The notes beneath the pieces were generated by a model. The model made no database searches. It had not been told where the DNA came from and was given only the letters and a program-made list of their open reading frames with translations. 64,000 nucleotides of DNA from Boseongicola aestuarii (GTDB taxonomy: Bacteria; Pseudomonadota; Alphaproteobacteria; Rhodobacterales; Rhodobacteraceae), in contig NZ_FXXQ01000001.1 in NCBI RefSeq assembly GCF_900184815.1, positions 496,001 through 560,000 of the forward strand. Reading direction: 5' to 3'. How positions within the stretch are numbered: the first letter of the stretch is position 1; each line of letters starts with the position of its first letter. Positions 26,916 to 35,235 of this stretch are shown here, piece by piece. A program made the translations under genes and the position numbers.

Positions 26916-28276
26916 GACGCGGCGCCACCCTCATCGCAGCCCTGATGCTGGCCGCCTGCGCGTCGCCTCAAACGGCGCGGCAGGCAACCGGCGCGCTCAC
27001 CCTGCCTCCGATGAATACCTTTGCAGCCGCGACCCTGGACCGCCCGACGCAATCCAATGCCGCCTTGGCGCGCGACTTCATCGACCTGACCTTCACGCTG
27101 GAAAACGGCGCGACACTGCCGGTGTTCACGCGCTTTGAAGGCCCGATCGGCGTCCGCGTTCTGGGGCGAGCGCCCGCCAGCCTGAACCGCGACCTTGACC
27201 GCCTTCTGGATCGCCTGGGCCGAGAAGCCCGCCTCGATATCCGCCGCGTGTCAGAAAGCACGGAAGCCCAAATCACCATCCAGCCCGTCACCCGCGGCCA
27301 AATTCAACGCGTCGCGCCTTCCGCAGCCTGCTTCGTACGCCCCAATGTGTCGAACTGGTCGGAATACCGCGCCCGCCGAAACGACCCCGACACCTTCTGG
27401 AACCGCCTGATCGAACGGCGCAAAATGGCGATCTTCCTGCCCAGAGACGTCAGCCCGCAGGAAATCCGAGACTGCCTGCACGAAGAAATTGCCCAGTCCC
27501 TCGGACCAGTGAACGACCTCTATCGTTTGCCGCAATCCGTGTTCAACGACGACAACTTCCACACTGTCCTGACCGGCTTTGACATGCTGATGCTGCGAAC
27601 GACCTACGACGGTTCGCTGCAAAGCGGCATGAGCCGCACCGAGGTTATGGCGCGCCTTCCCGCAATCCTCGCTCGCCTGAACCCGCGTGGAGGCCGCGAG
27701 AACATCGCCTCAATTGCGCCGGTCAATCCCGAATGGCAAAAGGCCATCACGCTTGCAACCAATCCGGGCGAAAACCGCAGCCGTCGTCTGAACGCTGCCA
27801 GCCGTGCGGTTGCGCTTGCCGCAGGGTTCGGCGCCACAGACACGCGGCTTGCCTTTTCGCACTATGTGCTGGGTCGGCTCTCGCTTGCCCGCAACCCCGA
27901 CCAGGCCCTTGGCCATTTTCTGGCGGCCGGCAAGATCTACCAGAACCGACCCGATACCGCCATTCACGAAGCCCACGTCGCCATGCAAATCGCCGCGTTC
28001 CAGCTATCGGCCGGTCGCGCCGAAATCGCCCTTGGCCTTGTCGACAGAAACATCGATGTCGTCACCCAATCCGAACACGCGGCCCTTCTGTCGCTGTTCC
28101 TTTTGATCAAGTCCGAAGCCCTGAACGTGCTTGGTCGCCTCACCGAGGCAAAGGCCGCGCAAACCGATGCTCTCGCCTGGGCGCGCTATGGCTTTGGCAA
28201 CGAAGCCGACATCCGCGCCCGCGTTTCAGAAATTCGCGCGATCAGCCCGCGCACCAGACAGGACAGCCCCCTATGA
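26912..28276 (+). CDS. DUF2927 lipoprotein
   Basis: 454 aa. Signal and lipobox MRRGATLIAALMLAACASPQ place the mature protein on a membrane via Cys16. The central region holds conserved DIRRV-x5-AQITIQPV, CFVRPN, KMAIFLPRDVSPQEIRDCLHEEIAQSLG (zinc-protease-like H-E-E-I motif of DUF2927) and LYRLPQSVFNDDNFH. A C-terminal TPR-like region follows. Probably a periplasmic peptidase-like protein, though activity is only inferred from H-E-E-x. Start coupled to the GNAT gene. Confidence 0.75.
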   Translation: MRRGATLIAALMLAACASPQTARQATGALTLPPMNTFAAATLDRPTQSNAALARDFIDLTFTLENGATLPVFTRFEGPIGVRVLGRAPASLNRDLDRLLDRLGREARLDIRRVSESTEAQITIQPVTRGQIQRVAPSAACFVRPNVSNWSEYRARRNDPDTFWNRLIERRKMAIFLPRDVSPQEIRDCLHEEIAQSLGPVNDLYRLPQSVFNDDNFHTVLTGFDMLMLRTTYDGSLQSGMSRTEVMARLPAILARLNPRGGRENIASIAPVNPEWQKAITLATNPGENRSRRLNAASRAVALAAGFGATDTRLAFSHYVLGRLSLARNPDQALGHFLAAGKIYQNRPDTAIHEAHVAMQIAAFQLSAGRAEIALGLVDRNIDVVTQSEHAALLSLFLLIKSEALNVLGRLTEAKAAQTDALAWARYGFGNEADIRARVSEIRAISPRTRQDSPL

Positions 28277-28440
28277 TCATCCTCGCCTTCGCCGCGCTTG
28301 GCATTTTCCTTGGCATCACAAACGCCCGCAAGCGCAAGGGCAACCGTCTGGACATGGCGCAATACGCAGCAGGCTACGGCATCGCCTTCGTGCTGCTCGG
28401 CATCCTTGTTACCATCATCATCGAGCGTATCGTGAGCTGA
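28273..28440 (+). CDS. 55-aa membrane protein
   Basis: ATG 28273 overlaps the previous stop (ATGA), and its TGA overlaps the VWA ATG (TGATG). Two hydrophobic segments (MIILAFAALGIFLGI and YGIAFVLLGILVTIIIERI) surround a basic loop (NARKRKGNRLDM). No family recognised. The tight overlaps on both sides argue that it is a genuine operon member. Confidence 0.75.
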   Translation: MIILAFAALGIFLGITNARKRKGNRLDMAQYAAGYGIAFVLLGILVTIIIERIVS

Positions 28441-29624
28441 TGTTTCTCCCGTTCTTCGACGAACTCAGGCGCACCGGTGTCCCGGTCACACTTCGTGAAT
28501 ACCTTGGGTTTCTGGGCGCGCTGGACGCGGGGCTTGCGACCTACGATGTCGATGCCTTCTATTATCTCGCCCGAACGATCATGGTCAAAAACGAAGCCCA
28601 CCTTGACCGCTTCGACCGCGCGTTCGCCACCAGTTTTGCAGGGATCGAAGCCATCCCGCTTGACGCTATTGTCGAAGCTCTCGACCTACCCGAGGACTGG
28701 CTTCGCAAGATGGCCGAAAAGCACCTCAGTCCCGAAGAAAAAGCCGAAATCGAAGCCCTTGGCGGGTTCGACAAGCTGATGGAAACCCTGCGCGAACGGC
28801 TGAAGGAACAACAAGGGCGCCATCAGGGCGGCTCGAAATGGGTTGGCACGGCAGGAACCTCTCCTTTCGGAGCCTACGGCTACAACCCCGAAGGCGTACG
28901 TATCGGCCAGGCCGAATCCCGCCATCAGCGGGCCGTCAAAGTCTGGGACAAGCGCAATTTCAAAGACCTCGACGACACTCGCGAGATCGGCACCCGTTCG
29001 ATCAAAGTCGCCCTCAGGCGGCTGCGCCAATGGGCCCGCGAAGGCGCCGACAGTGAACTGGACCTCGACGGCACCATCCGCGCCACCGCCGAACACGGCT
29101 ATCTCGACGTCAAGACCCGCCCTGAACGCCGCAACGCGGTGAAGGTTCTGCTCTTCCTCGACGTCGGCGGCTCAATGGACGCCCATGTTCAACTCGTCGA
29201 AGAGCTTTTCTCCGCCGCGCGAAGTGAATTCAAGCACCTCGAGCAATACTATTTCCACAACTGCCTCTACGAAGGCGTCTGGCGCGACAACAAACGCCGT
29301 TGGAACGCGCAAATCCCCACTTGGGATGTTCTGAACACCTACGGCTCGACCTACAAATGTATAGTGGTCGGCGACGCGGCCATGTCGCCTTACGAGATCG
29401 CGATCCCCGGAGGCGCCAACGAGCACTGGAACAAGGAGTCCGGCGAGACATGGCTGCGCCGTGCATTCCGGCAATGGCCTGATGCGCTTTGGATCAATCC
29501 GGTCCCTGAAGCGCATTGGCAATACACCTCGTCCACCGCCATGATCCGCGAGATCATCGGAGCGGATCGCATGGTTCCCCTGACACTCGATGGTCTCATG
29601 CGCGGGATGCGGCGTTTGGGCTAA
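28440..29624 (+). CDS. CoxE-like VWA domain protein
   Basis: 394 aa. The N-terminal region MFLPFFDELRRTGVPVTLRE is typical of CoxE-like proteins. A charged helical linker leads to a VWA domain with MIDAS at residues 241-247 (DVGGSMD, Gly where DxSxS proteins have the first Ser) and a Thr site near YGSTYKCIVVGDAAM. Together with the MoxR ATPase at the operon head it forms the usual MoxR-VWA chaperone pair. The substrate enzyme is not visible. Start overlaps the 55-aa gene. Confidence 0.88.
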   Translation: MFLPFFDELRRTGVPVTLREYLGFLGALDAGLATYDVDAFYYLARTIMVKNEAHLDRFDRAFATSFAGIEAIPLDAIVEALDLPEDWLRKMAEKHLSPEEKAEIEALGGFDKLMETLRERLKEQQGRHQGGSKWVGTAGTSPFGAYGYNPEGVRIGQAESRHQRAVKVWDKRNFKDLDDTREIGTRSIKVALRRLRQWAREGADSELDLDGTIRATAEHGYLDVKTRPERRNAVKVLLFLDVGGSMDAHVQLVEELFSAARSEFKHLEQYYFHNCLYEGVWRDNKRRWNAQIPTWDVLNTYGSTYKCIVVGDAAMSPYEIAIPGGANEHWNKESGETWLRRAFRQWPDALWINPVPEAHWQYTSSTAMIREIIGADRMVPLTLDGLMRGMRRLG

Positions 29625-29670
29625 ACACTGACGCATTGCCGACAGGGACCAGCCGCCCCATATGATAGGC

Positions 29671-30369
29671 ATGATCAAGTTTACCCCGATCCTTTTGGCG
29701 CTCTTGTATGGCCTCGCCATGTATCGTTTTTCAGTCTGGAGAACGAAGCGCGAGCTCGATTCGAAATCCACCGAGCTGGCCGACCCGATCCTGAAAGGCC
29801 TCATGGACCGTATGGCTGCGGCCCTTGATCTGAAGCGTATTCGCGTCAACATTTACGAGATCGAACCGGTGAATGGCCTTGCGGCCCCCGATGGCCGCAT
29901 CTTCCTGACCCGCGGTTTTTACCGCAAATACAAAGCCGGAGAGGTTTCCGCCGAAGAACTCGCCAGTGTGATCGCCCACGAGTTGGGGCATGTCGCCCTG
30001 GGACATTCGCGCCGACGAATGATTGACTTCTCCGGCCAAAACGCTCTTCGAACCGCCCTTGCGATGATCCTGTCGCGCTTCATTCCCTTCATCGGCCCTT
30101 TCATTGCGAACTTCGTGATGTCCCTCCTCGCCGCCCGCCTATCACGCAAGGACGAGTACGAAGCAGACGCCTATGCCTCGGCGCTGCTTGTCAAATCGGG
30201 AATCGGCACCGGACCACAGAAGTCCCTGTTTAAAAAGCTGGAAACGCTGACCGGCGCAAACGGGGCCGCGATGCCTGTCTGGCTGATGAGCCACCCAAAG
30301 ACCACCGAACGCATCGCCGCGATTGAGGCAAACGAAGACCGCTGGTTGGCGTCGGGTCAGGACGCGTAG
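29671..30369 (+). CDS. M48-family zinc metalloprotease (HtpX-like)
   Basis: 232 aa. N-terminal membrane anchor (KFTPILLALLYGLAMYRF) followed by the zinc motif HELGH (residues 103-107) and the third ligand in RKDEYEADAYA. A second hydrophobic region (ALAMILSRFIPFIGPFIANFVMSLLAARL) suggests membrane embedding. Likely a membrane-protein quality-control protease. ATG 29671 is preferred; 29662 adds three residues. 46 bp follow the VWA gene, so it may be part of the same transcript. Confidence 0.9.
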   Translation: MIKFTPILLALLYGLAMYRFSVWRTKRELDSKSTELADPILKGLMDRMAAALDLKRIRVNIYEIEPVNGLAAPDGRIFLTRGFYRKYKAGEVSAEELASVIAHELGHVALGHSRRRMIDFSGQNALRTALAMILSRFIPFIGPFIANFVMSLLAARLSRKDEYEADAYASALLVKSGIGTGPQKSLFKKLETLTGANGAAMPVWLMSHPKTTERIAAIEANEDRWLASGQDA

Positions 30370-30896
30370 ACCGCTTTTCCCAACCTTGGCAGGCGAGCAC
30401 GCTTCAACAGCGCACGCGGGTTGGTCGTGTCGATACCGTGCCTGTTCGCCTTGCGCATTACTTCGTCAAGAACAGCGCGCAAGGCGTTGGCATCATTGTG
30501 AAAAAATTCTAGTAAGAAAGTGTCCGGCGCACGCAAGAGGATACTATCCCTCGCCAGTGTGCGCGCCGGAAAATCCTTCAGATTAAGCGTCAAGATCTCG
30601 TCAGCTTCGCCATCAATTGCAGCAGCGAGAACGTGAACATCATCTGAGTCCGGAAGCGACAAACGCGCTTGCGTGTCTGGCGATGCATACACCATCGCTT
30701 CGGGAAACAGCGCCTTCACTGCTTCTATCTCAAGCTCGGCAATCCCGGTTTCACCGCGCTTTTGTGCAGCGCGGCGCCATTCTTCCAGAACACGCGGTGA
30801 CCAAAGCGGCGCGAACAAACCACGCGCCGCCGCCCCGAGGACAATTTCGCGCAATACCGTTGGATAAAGCACGCAGGCGTCAATCAGCACCCTCAT
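30357..30896 (-). CDS. PIN-domain protein (RSP_2648-like)
   Basis: 179 aa from ATG 30896, overlapping the methyltransferase stop by 4 nt. The PIN fold shows MRVLIDACVLYPTVLRE (first catalytic Asp), an EEW-type helix, LPDSDDVHVLAAAIDGEAD (second acidic set), and ILTLNLKDFP. Such domains are ribonucleases. No antitoxin gene is adjacent, so it is not a standard VapBC. Its coupling to an RNA methyltransferase suggests RNA processing. Converges on the M48 gene with a 13-bp overlap. Confidence 0.82.
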   Translation of the reverse strand: MRVLIDACVLYPTVLREIVLGAAARGLFAPLWSPRVLEEWRRAAQKRGETGIAELEIEAVKALFPEAMVYASPDTQARLSLPDSDDVHVLAAAIDGEADEILTLNLKDFPARTLARDSILLRAPDTFLLEFFHNDANALRAVLDEVMRKANRHGIDTTNPRALLKRARLPRLGKAVYAS

Positions 30897-32089
30897 CCCA
30901 AAAGCCGAAACGTCATCGCTTTCAGATAACCGCTTTCGGCCAGTTGCGGGTGTTGAGGATGATCCGGTCCGGCAAAGCTCGTTCGCAAAATCTGGCACGA
31001 CCGCGCCGCCCGCCCGATACCGCGCAAGGATGCTGCCCGGAATTGCTCAGCATCAACCGCGTGACTACACGAACAAAGCGTCAGGGTCCCGTCCGGCGCA
31101 ACCAAAGCAGCACCAAGTCTCGCAACCTTCTCGTAAGCGCGCAAACCCGCGTCCCGCGCGCCTTTGTGCGGCGCAAAAGCCGGCGGATCGCAAATCACAG
31201 TTCCGAATGTGCGCCCCTCCTCGGCCAGTGCGCTCATCGCTACGAATGCGTCTGCAGTTCTGCTGTCGAACCTGTCAGCGACGCCAGAGGCCTTCGCTCC
31301 GGCCCAAGCCAAGGTCAAAGCCGCGTTTGAACCGTCGACGCAGAGCGCCGACCGCGCTCCACCTGCCAAAGCCGAAAGCGCAAAGCCCCCCACGTGCGAA
31401 AATACGTCCAAGACGTCCGTGCCCTTGGCAAGTCGAGCAACAAATGCATGATTCGGACGCTGGTCATAAAACAGACCTGTCTTCTGCCCGCCAAGCAGAT
31501 CCGCCATGTAGGTGGCCCCGTTCATCACAACGGCTACCGGGGCTTCAATCGACCCCAAAAGCACCGCCGACGCATCATCCAGCCCCTCAAGACTACGCGC
31601 TCTGCCTGATCCGCTCTTGACGACCACAGACACTCCGGTGACCTGTGCCAGAACCTCCACGATTTCGTCCAGCCGCGCGTCCGCCCATGCTGCATTGGGC
31701 TGAATGACGGCCGCATCGCCGAACCGATCAATAATAACGCCCGGAAAGCCGTCGGCTTCCGCATGGATCAACCGGTAAAAGGGTGCATCGAAAAGCGCAG
31801 TGCGCGTTTGCAGCGCCCGCGTCAGCCGTGTCGCGATCCAATGGCGATCTATCACAGCCTCGGGATCGCGATCCAAAAGGCGTGCAAAAATCTTGGACGC
31901 CGGATTGACCGTCACGGTCGCAATCGGCTTGCGGTCTGCATCTTCCAGACGCGCGATCGTCCCGGCGGGCAGTGCGCGCGTACGACGATCGGTTACCAAC
32001 TCGTTATCGTAAACCCAAGGGAATCCGCGGCGCAGATGCCGGGAATCAGATTTGGGTTTCAGGCGGATTGTGGGGCGTTCAATGTTCAT
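30893..32089 (-). CDS. class I SAM-dependent RNA methyltransferase (RlmI-like)
   Basis: 398 aa. ATG 32089 has AAAGGGATC upstream. The N-terminal PUA-like domain begins with RLKPKSDSRHLRRGFPWVY. The Rossmann methyltransferase has DVFSHVGGFALSALAGGA (SAM binding) and a catalytic CDPPAFA motif. It resembles RlmI, which methylates C1962 of 23S rRNA at m5C. The target in this organism is inferred. Couples to the PIN gene by ATGA overlap; a 37-aa ORF lies just upstream. Confidence 0.88.
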   Translation of the reverse strand: MNIERPTIRLKPKSDSRHLRRGFPWVYDNELVTDRRTRALPAGTIARLEDADRKPIATVTVNPASKIFARLLDRDPEAVIDRHWIATRLTRALQTRTALFDAPFYRLIHAEADGFPGVIIDRFGDAAVIQPNAAWADARLDEIVEVLAQVTGVSVVVKSGSGRARSLEGLDDASAVLLGSIEAPVAVVMNGATYMADLLGGQKTGLFYDQRPNHAFVARLAKGTDVLDVFSHVGGFALSALAGGARSALCVDGSNAALTLAWAGAKASGVADRFDSRTADAFVAMSALAEEGRTFGTVICDPPAFAPHKGARDAGLRAYEKVARLGAALVAPDGTLTLCSCSHAVDAEQFRAASLRGIGRAARSCQILRTSFAGPDHPQHPQLAESGYLKAMTFRLLG

Positions 32090-32129
32090 GCCGATCCCTT
32101 TAGCGGGAACGGCGACCTTCGGAAAGGGA

Positions 32130-32243
32130 TCAGCGCGCTTTGTTGCCCCAAAGCAGCGTGCGAACCCAATTGGCACGCAGGCGACGTGCTTCCGTCTCAA
32201 TCGCCATCAAATTGACGGACCCTTTTTTCGAATTGTATTGCAT
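32130..32243 (-). CDS. 37-aa basic protein (RSP_7527-like)
   Basis: MQYNSKKGSVNLMAIETEAR followed by RLRANWVRTLLWGNKAR. ATG 32243 has AAGGA 7 nt upstream. A basic amphipathic helix (IETEARRLRANWVRTLL) is visible, similar to the small Rhodobacterales family RSP_7527. It lies 40 bp before the methyltransferase in the same direction and probably shares its transcript. Function unknown. Confidence 0.65.
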   Translation of the reverse strand: MQYNSKKGSVNLMAIETEARRLRANWVRTLLWGNKAR

Positions 32244-32364
32244 TTTCAGTCCTTTTTTACTGTTAGCGATCACATAGGCGCGGCTGGACGTCCCGAAAAG
32301 CCACGTTTTGACAAGGCCGATATGCGACATGCGCATGGCCCCAGCGATACTGCGATCTTCCACA

Positions 32365-32393
32365 TTGTTAGCGGTAACAAATAGTGGTATGAG
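32365..32393 (+). promoter_or_regulatory. edd promoter overlapped by a LacI-type operator
   Basis: TTGTTAGCGGTAACAA at 32365-32380 has perfect 6-bp arms (TTGTTA/TAACAA) around a central CG, the form of LacI-family operators such as that of gluconate repressor GntR. TTGTTA also serves as a -35 box, with a 17-bp spacer to TATGAG at 32388-32393. GAGGAGG precedes the edd ATG. A repressor bound here would block the Entner-Doudoroff genes. Confidence 0.6.
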
Positions 32394-32424
32394 CCGGGTT
32401 ATCGCGGTTTGAGGAGGCTCCGAC

Positions 32425-34230
32425 ATGAGTTTGAACGACACAGTGCATCGGGTGACCGAACGGATCATCGAAAGATCCGGAGCGGCACGAGGAGGTTATC
32501 TGGACAAGATCGCGCGGGCTCAGGACGGGGGCGTGAAACGCGCGCACCTTTCTTGTGGTAATCAGGCGCATGCCTACGCCGCAATGGGCGATGACAAAGC
32601 AACGCTGGTTGCAGATCGCGCCCCGAACATCGGGATCGTGACCGCTTACAACGATATGCTTTCCGCACATCAACCGTTCAAGGACTATCCCGACAAGATC
32701 AAAGACGCCGCCCGCCAGGTCGGAGCGACGGCACAGGTCGCAGGCGGAGTGCCCGCGATGTGCGACGGCGTGACCCAAGGTCAAACCGGCATGGAGTTGA
32801 GCCTCTTTTCACGCGACGTGATTGCACTCGCGACTGGTGTCGCACTCAGCCACAACACGTTCGATGCGGCTATGTATCTTGGCGTTTGCGACAAGATCGT
32901 CCCCGGCCTGATTGTCGCCGCCGCCACCTTCGGGCACATCCCCGGCGTCTTCGTACCTGCGGGCCCCATGGTTTCCGGACTTCCGAACGATGAAAAAGCC
33001 AAAGTCCGACAGCAATTCGCTGCCGGAGAGATCGGCCGCGACAAGTTGATGGAAGCCGAAATGGCTTCGTACCACGGGCCGGGCACCTGTACGTTTTACG
33101 GCACAGCCAATTCCAACCAAATGTTGATGGAGTTCATGGGACTTCATCTGCCTGGCGCAAGCTTCGTCAATCCGGGCACGCCTCTGCGCGAAGCTTTGAC
33201 AGTCGAAGCAACGCGCCGCGCGGCCGCAATCACGGCGCAGGGGAACGATTATCGCCCCGTCTCGGACATTCTGGACGAGAAAGCGTTTGTAAATGGAATC
33301 GTCGGCCTGATGGCAACTGGCGGATCGACAAACCTGGTGATCCACTTGCCCGCAATGGCACGCGCCGCGGGCGTCATCCTTGATATCGAGGACTTCAACG
33401 ACCTCTCCGCAGCAACTCCGCAGATGGCAAAGGTCTATCCAAACGGCCTCGCTGACGTGAACCACTTCCATGCGGCTGGTGGCTTGGCTTACCTCATCGG
33501 CGAGCTTCTGGATGCGGGCCTCTTGCACCCGGATACCAGCACGGTCGCGGGCGACGGGCTTGGGCTTTACGCAAGCGAACCAACGCTGAAGAACGGCACG
33601 CTTTCCTGGATCGACGGACCAAGGCAAAGTCTCAACGACAAGATCGTGCGCCCCGCCAGCGACCCATTCAAGAACAGCGGCGGCCTTCGCGAGTTGAAAG
33701 GCAACCTCGGGCGTTCCGTCATGAAGGTCTCGGCCGTTGCGCCGGAACATCACTTCATCGAAGCCCCGGCACGCATTTTTGAATCCCAAGACGCGGTAAA
33801 AACTGCGTTCAAGAACAATGAGTTCACCGAAGACACTGTAGTTGTCGTGCGTTTTCAGGGACCGAAAGCGAACGGAATGCCCGAACTACACTCGCTGACT
33901 CCGATCCTTTCCGTTCTTCTGGCACGCGGATTGAAGGTGGCGCTGGTCACAGACGGACGCATGTCGGGCGCAAGCGGCAAGGTACCCTCCGCCATTCACT
34001 TGTCCCCCGAAGGGGCGGATGGCGGGCCGATCGCAAAACTGAGGGACGGTGATCTGGTGCGGGTCGATGCCACGTCGGGTGCATTGGAGTGCCTCGAAGA
34101 CGGGTTCGAAATGCGCGAAGCCATCGTGCCGGATCTCAGTGGCAATCAGGAAGGTCTGGGGCGCGAATTGTTTGCGGCGTTCCGCGACCGTTGTGGTCTG
34201 GCCGCTGACGGTGCAGGCACTGTAGTCTAG
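32425..34230 (+). CDS. edd: phosphogluconate dehydratase
   Basis: 601 aa, the expected IlvD/Edd size. Family motifs: [56 protein letters not shown] (Cys of the Fe-S cluster) and [21 protein letters not shown]. It dehydrates 6-phosphogluconate to 2-keto-3-deoxy-6-phosphogluconate in the Entner-Doudoroff pathway. First gene of an edd-eda unit with a strong ribosome site and a candidate operator at its promoter. Confidence 0.96.
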   Translation: MSLNDTVHRVTERIIERSGAARGGYLDKIARAQDGGVKRAHLSCGNQAHAYAAMGDDKATLVADRAPNIGIVTAYNDMLSAHQPFKDYPDKIKDAARQVGATAQVAGGVPAMCDGVTQGQTGMELSLFSRDVIALATGVALSHNTFDAAMYLGVCDKIVPGLIVAAATFGHIPGVFVPAGPMVSGLPNDEKAKVRQQFAAGEIGRDKLMEAEMASYHGPGTCTFYGTANSNQMLMEFMGLHLPGASFVNPGTPLREALTVEATRRAAAITAQGNDYRPVSDILDEKAFVNGIVGLMATGGSTNLVIHLPAMARAAGVILDIEDFNDLSAATPQMAKVYPNGLADVNHFHAAGGLAYLIGELLDAGLLHPDTSTVAGDGLGLYASEPTLKNGTLSWIDGPRQSLNDKIVRPASDPFKNSGGLRELKGNLGRSVMKVSAVAPEHHFIEAPARIFESQDAVKTAFKNNEFTEDTVVVVRFQGPKANGMPELHSLTPILSVLLARGLKVALVTDGRMSGASGKVPSAIHLSPEGADGGPIAKLRDGDLVRVDATSGALECLEDGFEMREAIVPDLSGNQEGLGRELFAAFRDRCGLAADGAGTVV

Positions 34231-34292
34231 CGCAAATCGCGCAGGAACTAGCGCGCTCTTGCGCGAAACGAAAAGCAGAACGGAGACGACAC

Positions 34293-34928
34293 ATGACACC
34301 AGAAGAAAGCAGTTTCCAGGCCGCCGAGATTTGTCAGCTGGCACCGGTCGTGCCCGTGCTTGTTGTTGAGAACGCAGCCTCTGCCGCCGACCTTGCGCGG
34401 GCGCTTGTAGCAGGCGGCCTGCCCGCTCTGGAAGTGACGCTTCGCACAACTGCTGCGCTGGATGTGATCCGCGAAATGGCCAGCGTCGAAGGTGGTGTCG
34501 TCGGTGCGGGAACACTTCTGACCCCGGCGGAGGTCGTGGCCGCGAAAGAGGCTGGTGCCCTTTTTGGAGTGACACCGGGCACCACGGATCGGCTAATTGA
34601 CGCCGCACTGGATGCGGAATTACCGCTCTTGCCCGGTGCTGCGACGGCAACCGAAGCCTTGCGCCTTCTGGAGCGCGGCTTCTCGATCCAGAAATTCTTT
34701 CCCGCGGAAGCGTCGGGCGGTGTGCCGGCTTTGAAATCCATCGGCGCGCCGATGCCGCAGATCCGGTTCTGCCCCACCGGAGGCGTCACTTTGAAAAACG
34801 CACCAGACTATCTTGCGCTCTCCAACACGATTTGTGTTGGCGGGTCGTGGGTTGCTCCGAAAGATGCCGTTGACGCGCAGGACTGGGCACGGATCACTGA
34901 ACTGGCCGCAGAAGCTTCAAAGCTCTAG
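34293..34928 (+). CDS. eda: KDPG aldolase (bifunctional 4-hydroxy-2-oxoglutarate aldolase)
   Basis: 211 aa. Class I aldolase features: VVPVLVVENAASAADLARAL, ALEVTLRT (Glu45-type and Arg49-type residues), and IQKFFPAEASGGVPALKSIG with the Schiff-base lysine in QKFFP. It cleaves KDPG to pyruvate and glyceraldehyde 3-phosphate, directly following Edd. The 62-bp spacer holds GC-rich short inverted repeats. Its TAG overlaps the stop of the convergent gene (CTAG 34925-34928). Confidence 0.95.
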   Translation: MTPEESSFQAAEICQLAPVVPVLVVENAASAADLARALVAGGLPALEVTLRTTAALDVIREMASVEGGVVGAGTLLTPAEVVAAKEAGALFGVTPGTTDRLIDAALDAELPLLPGAATATEALRLLERGFSIQKFFPAEASGGVPALKSIGAPMPQIRFCPTGGVTLKNAPDYLALSNTICVGGSWVAPKDAVDAQDWARITELAAEASKL

Positions 34929-35203
34929 TCCTGCTTGCGCCGAGCCATGGCCCCGCCACGCCGGCCGCGTGCGGCGGGCGGGTTGAGAGCCTCAGTCAGG
35001 ACGGAAGTCATCGGATGGTCCGGGTATTCGGCTCCAAATCGCCCAAGCAGTTTGCGTACCAATGCGCTGCTGTCTTCGCCAAGCGGCACGCCAATGGCCC
35101 AATCGAGAAAAATCGAACGGCACTCTGGTTCACCAATTCCGTCAATGCGGAAGCTTTCGTAAATCAGGCCGCGTGGGTCGGCGGGATCATCTTGTCGGGG
35201 CAT
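34925..35203 (-). CDS. conserved hypothetical protein
   Basis: 92 aa. ATG 35203 has GAGGTGG directly upstream, better than ATG 35215. The sequence (MPRQDDPADPRGLIYESFRI; CRSIFLDWAIGVP; LLGRFGAEYPDHPMTSVLTEAL) has no recognised domain but is compact and helical, with a basic Arg-rich tail. Follows glnE across a 30-bp gap in the opposite reading order: it is transcribed away from glnE's 3' end in the same direction, so it could be translated from glnE's upstream side only by its own promoter. Confidence 0.7.
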   Translation of the reverse strand: MPRQDDPADPRGLIYESFRIDGIGEPECRSIFLDWAIGVPLGEDSSALVRKLLGRFGAEYPDHPMTSVLTEALNPPAARGRRGGAMARRKQD

Positions 35204-35235
35204 CGCCCACCTCATTCGCAGTCGAACTAGCGTCC

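Noticed and set aside
30357-30896. VapBC toxin-antitoxin pair
   Set aside because: The PIN protein has no adjacent small DNA-binding antitoxin; its partner gene is an RNA methyltransferase.
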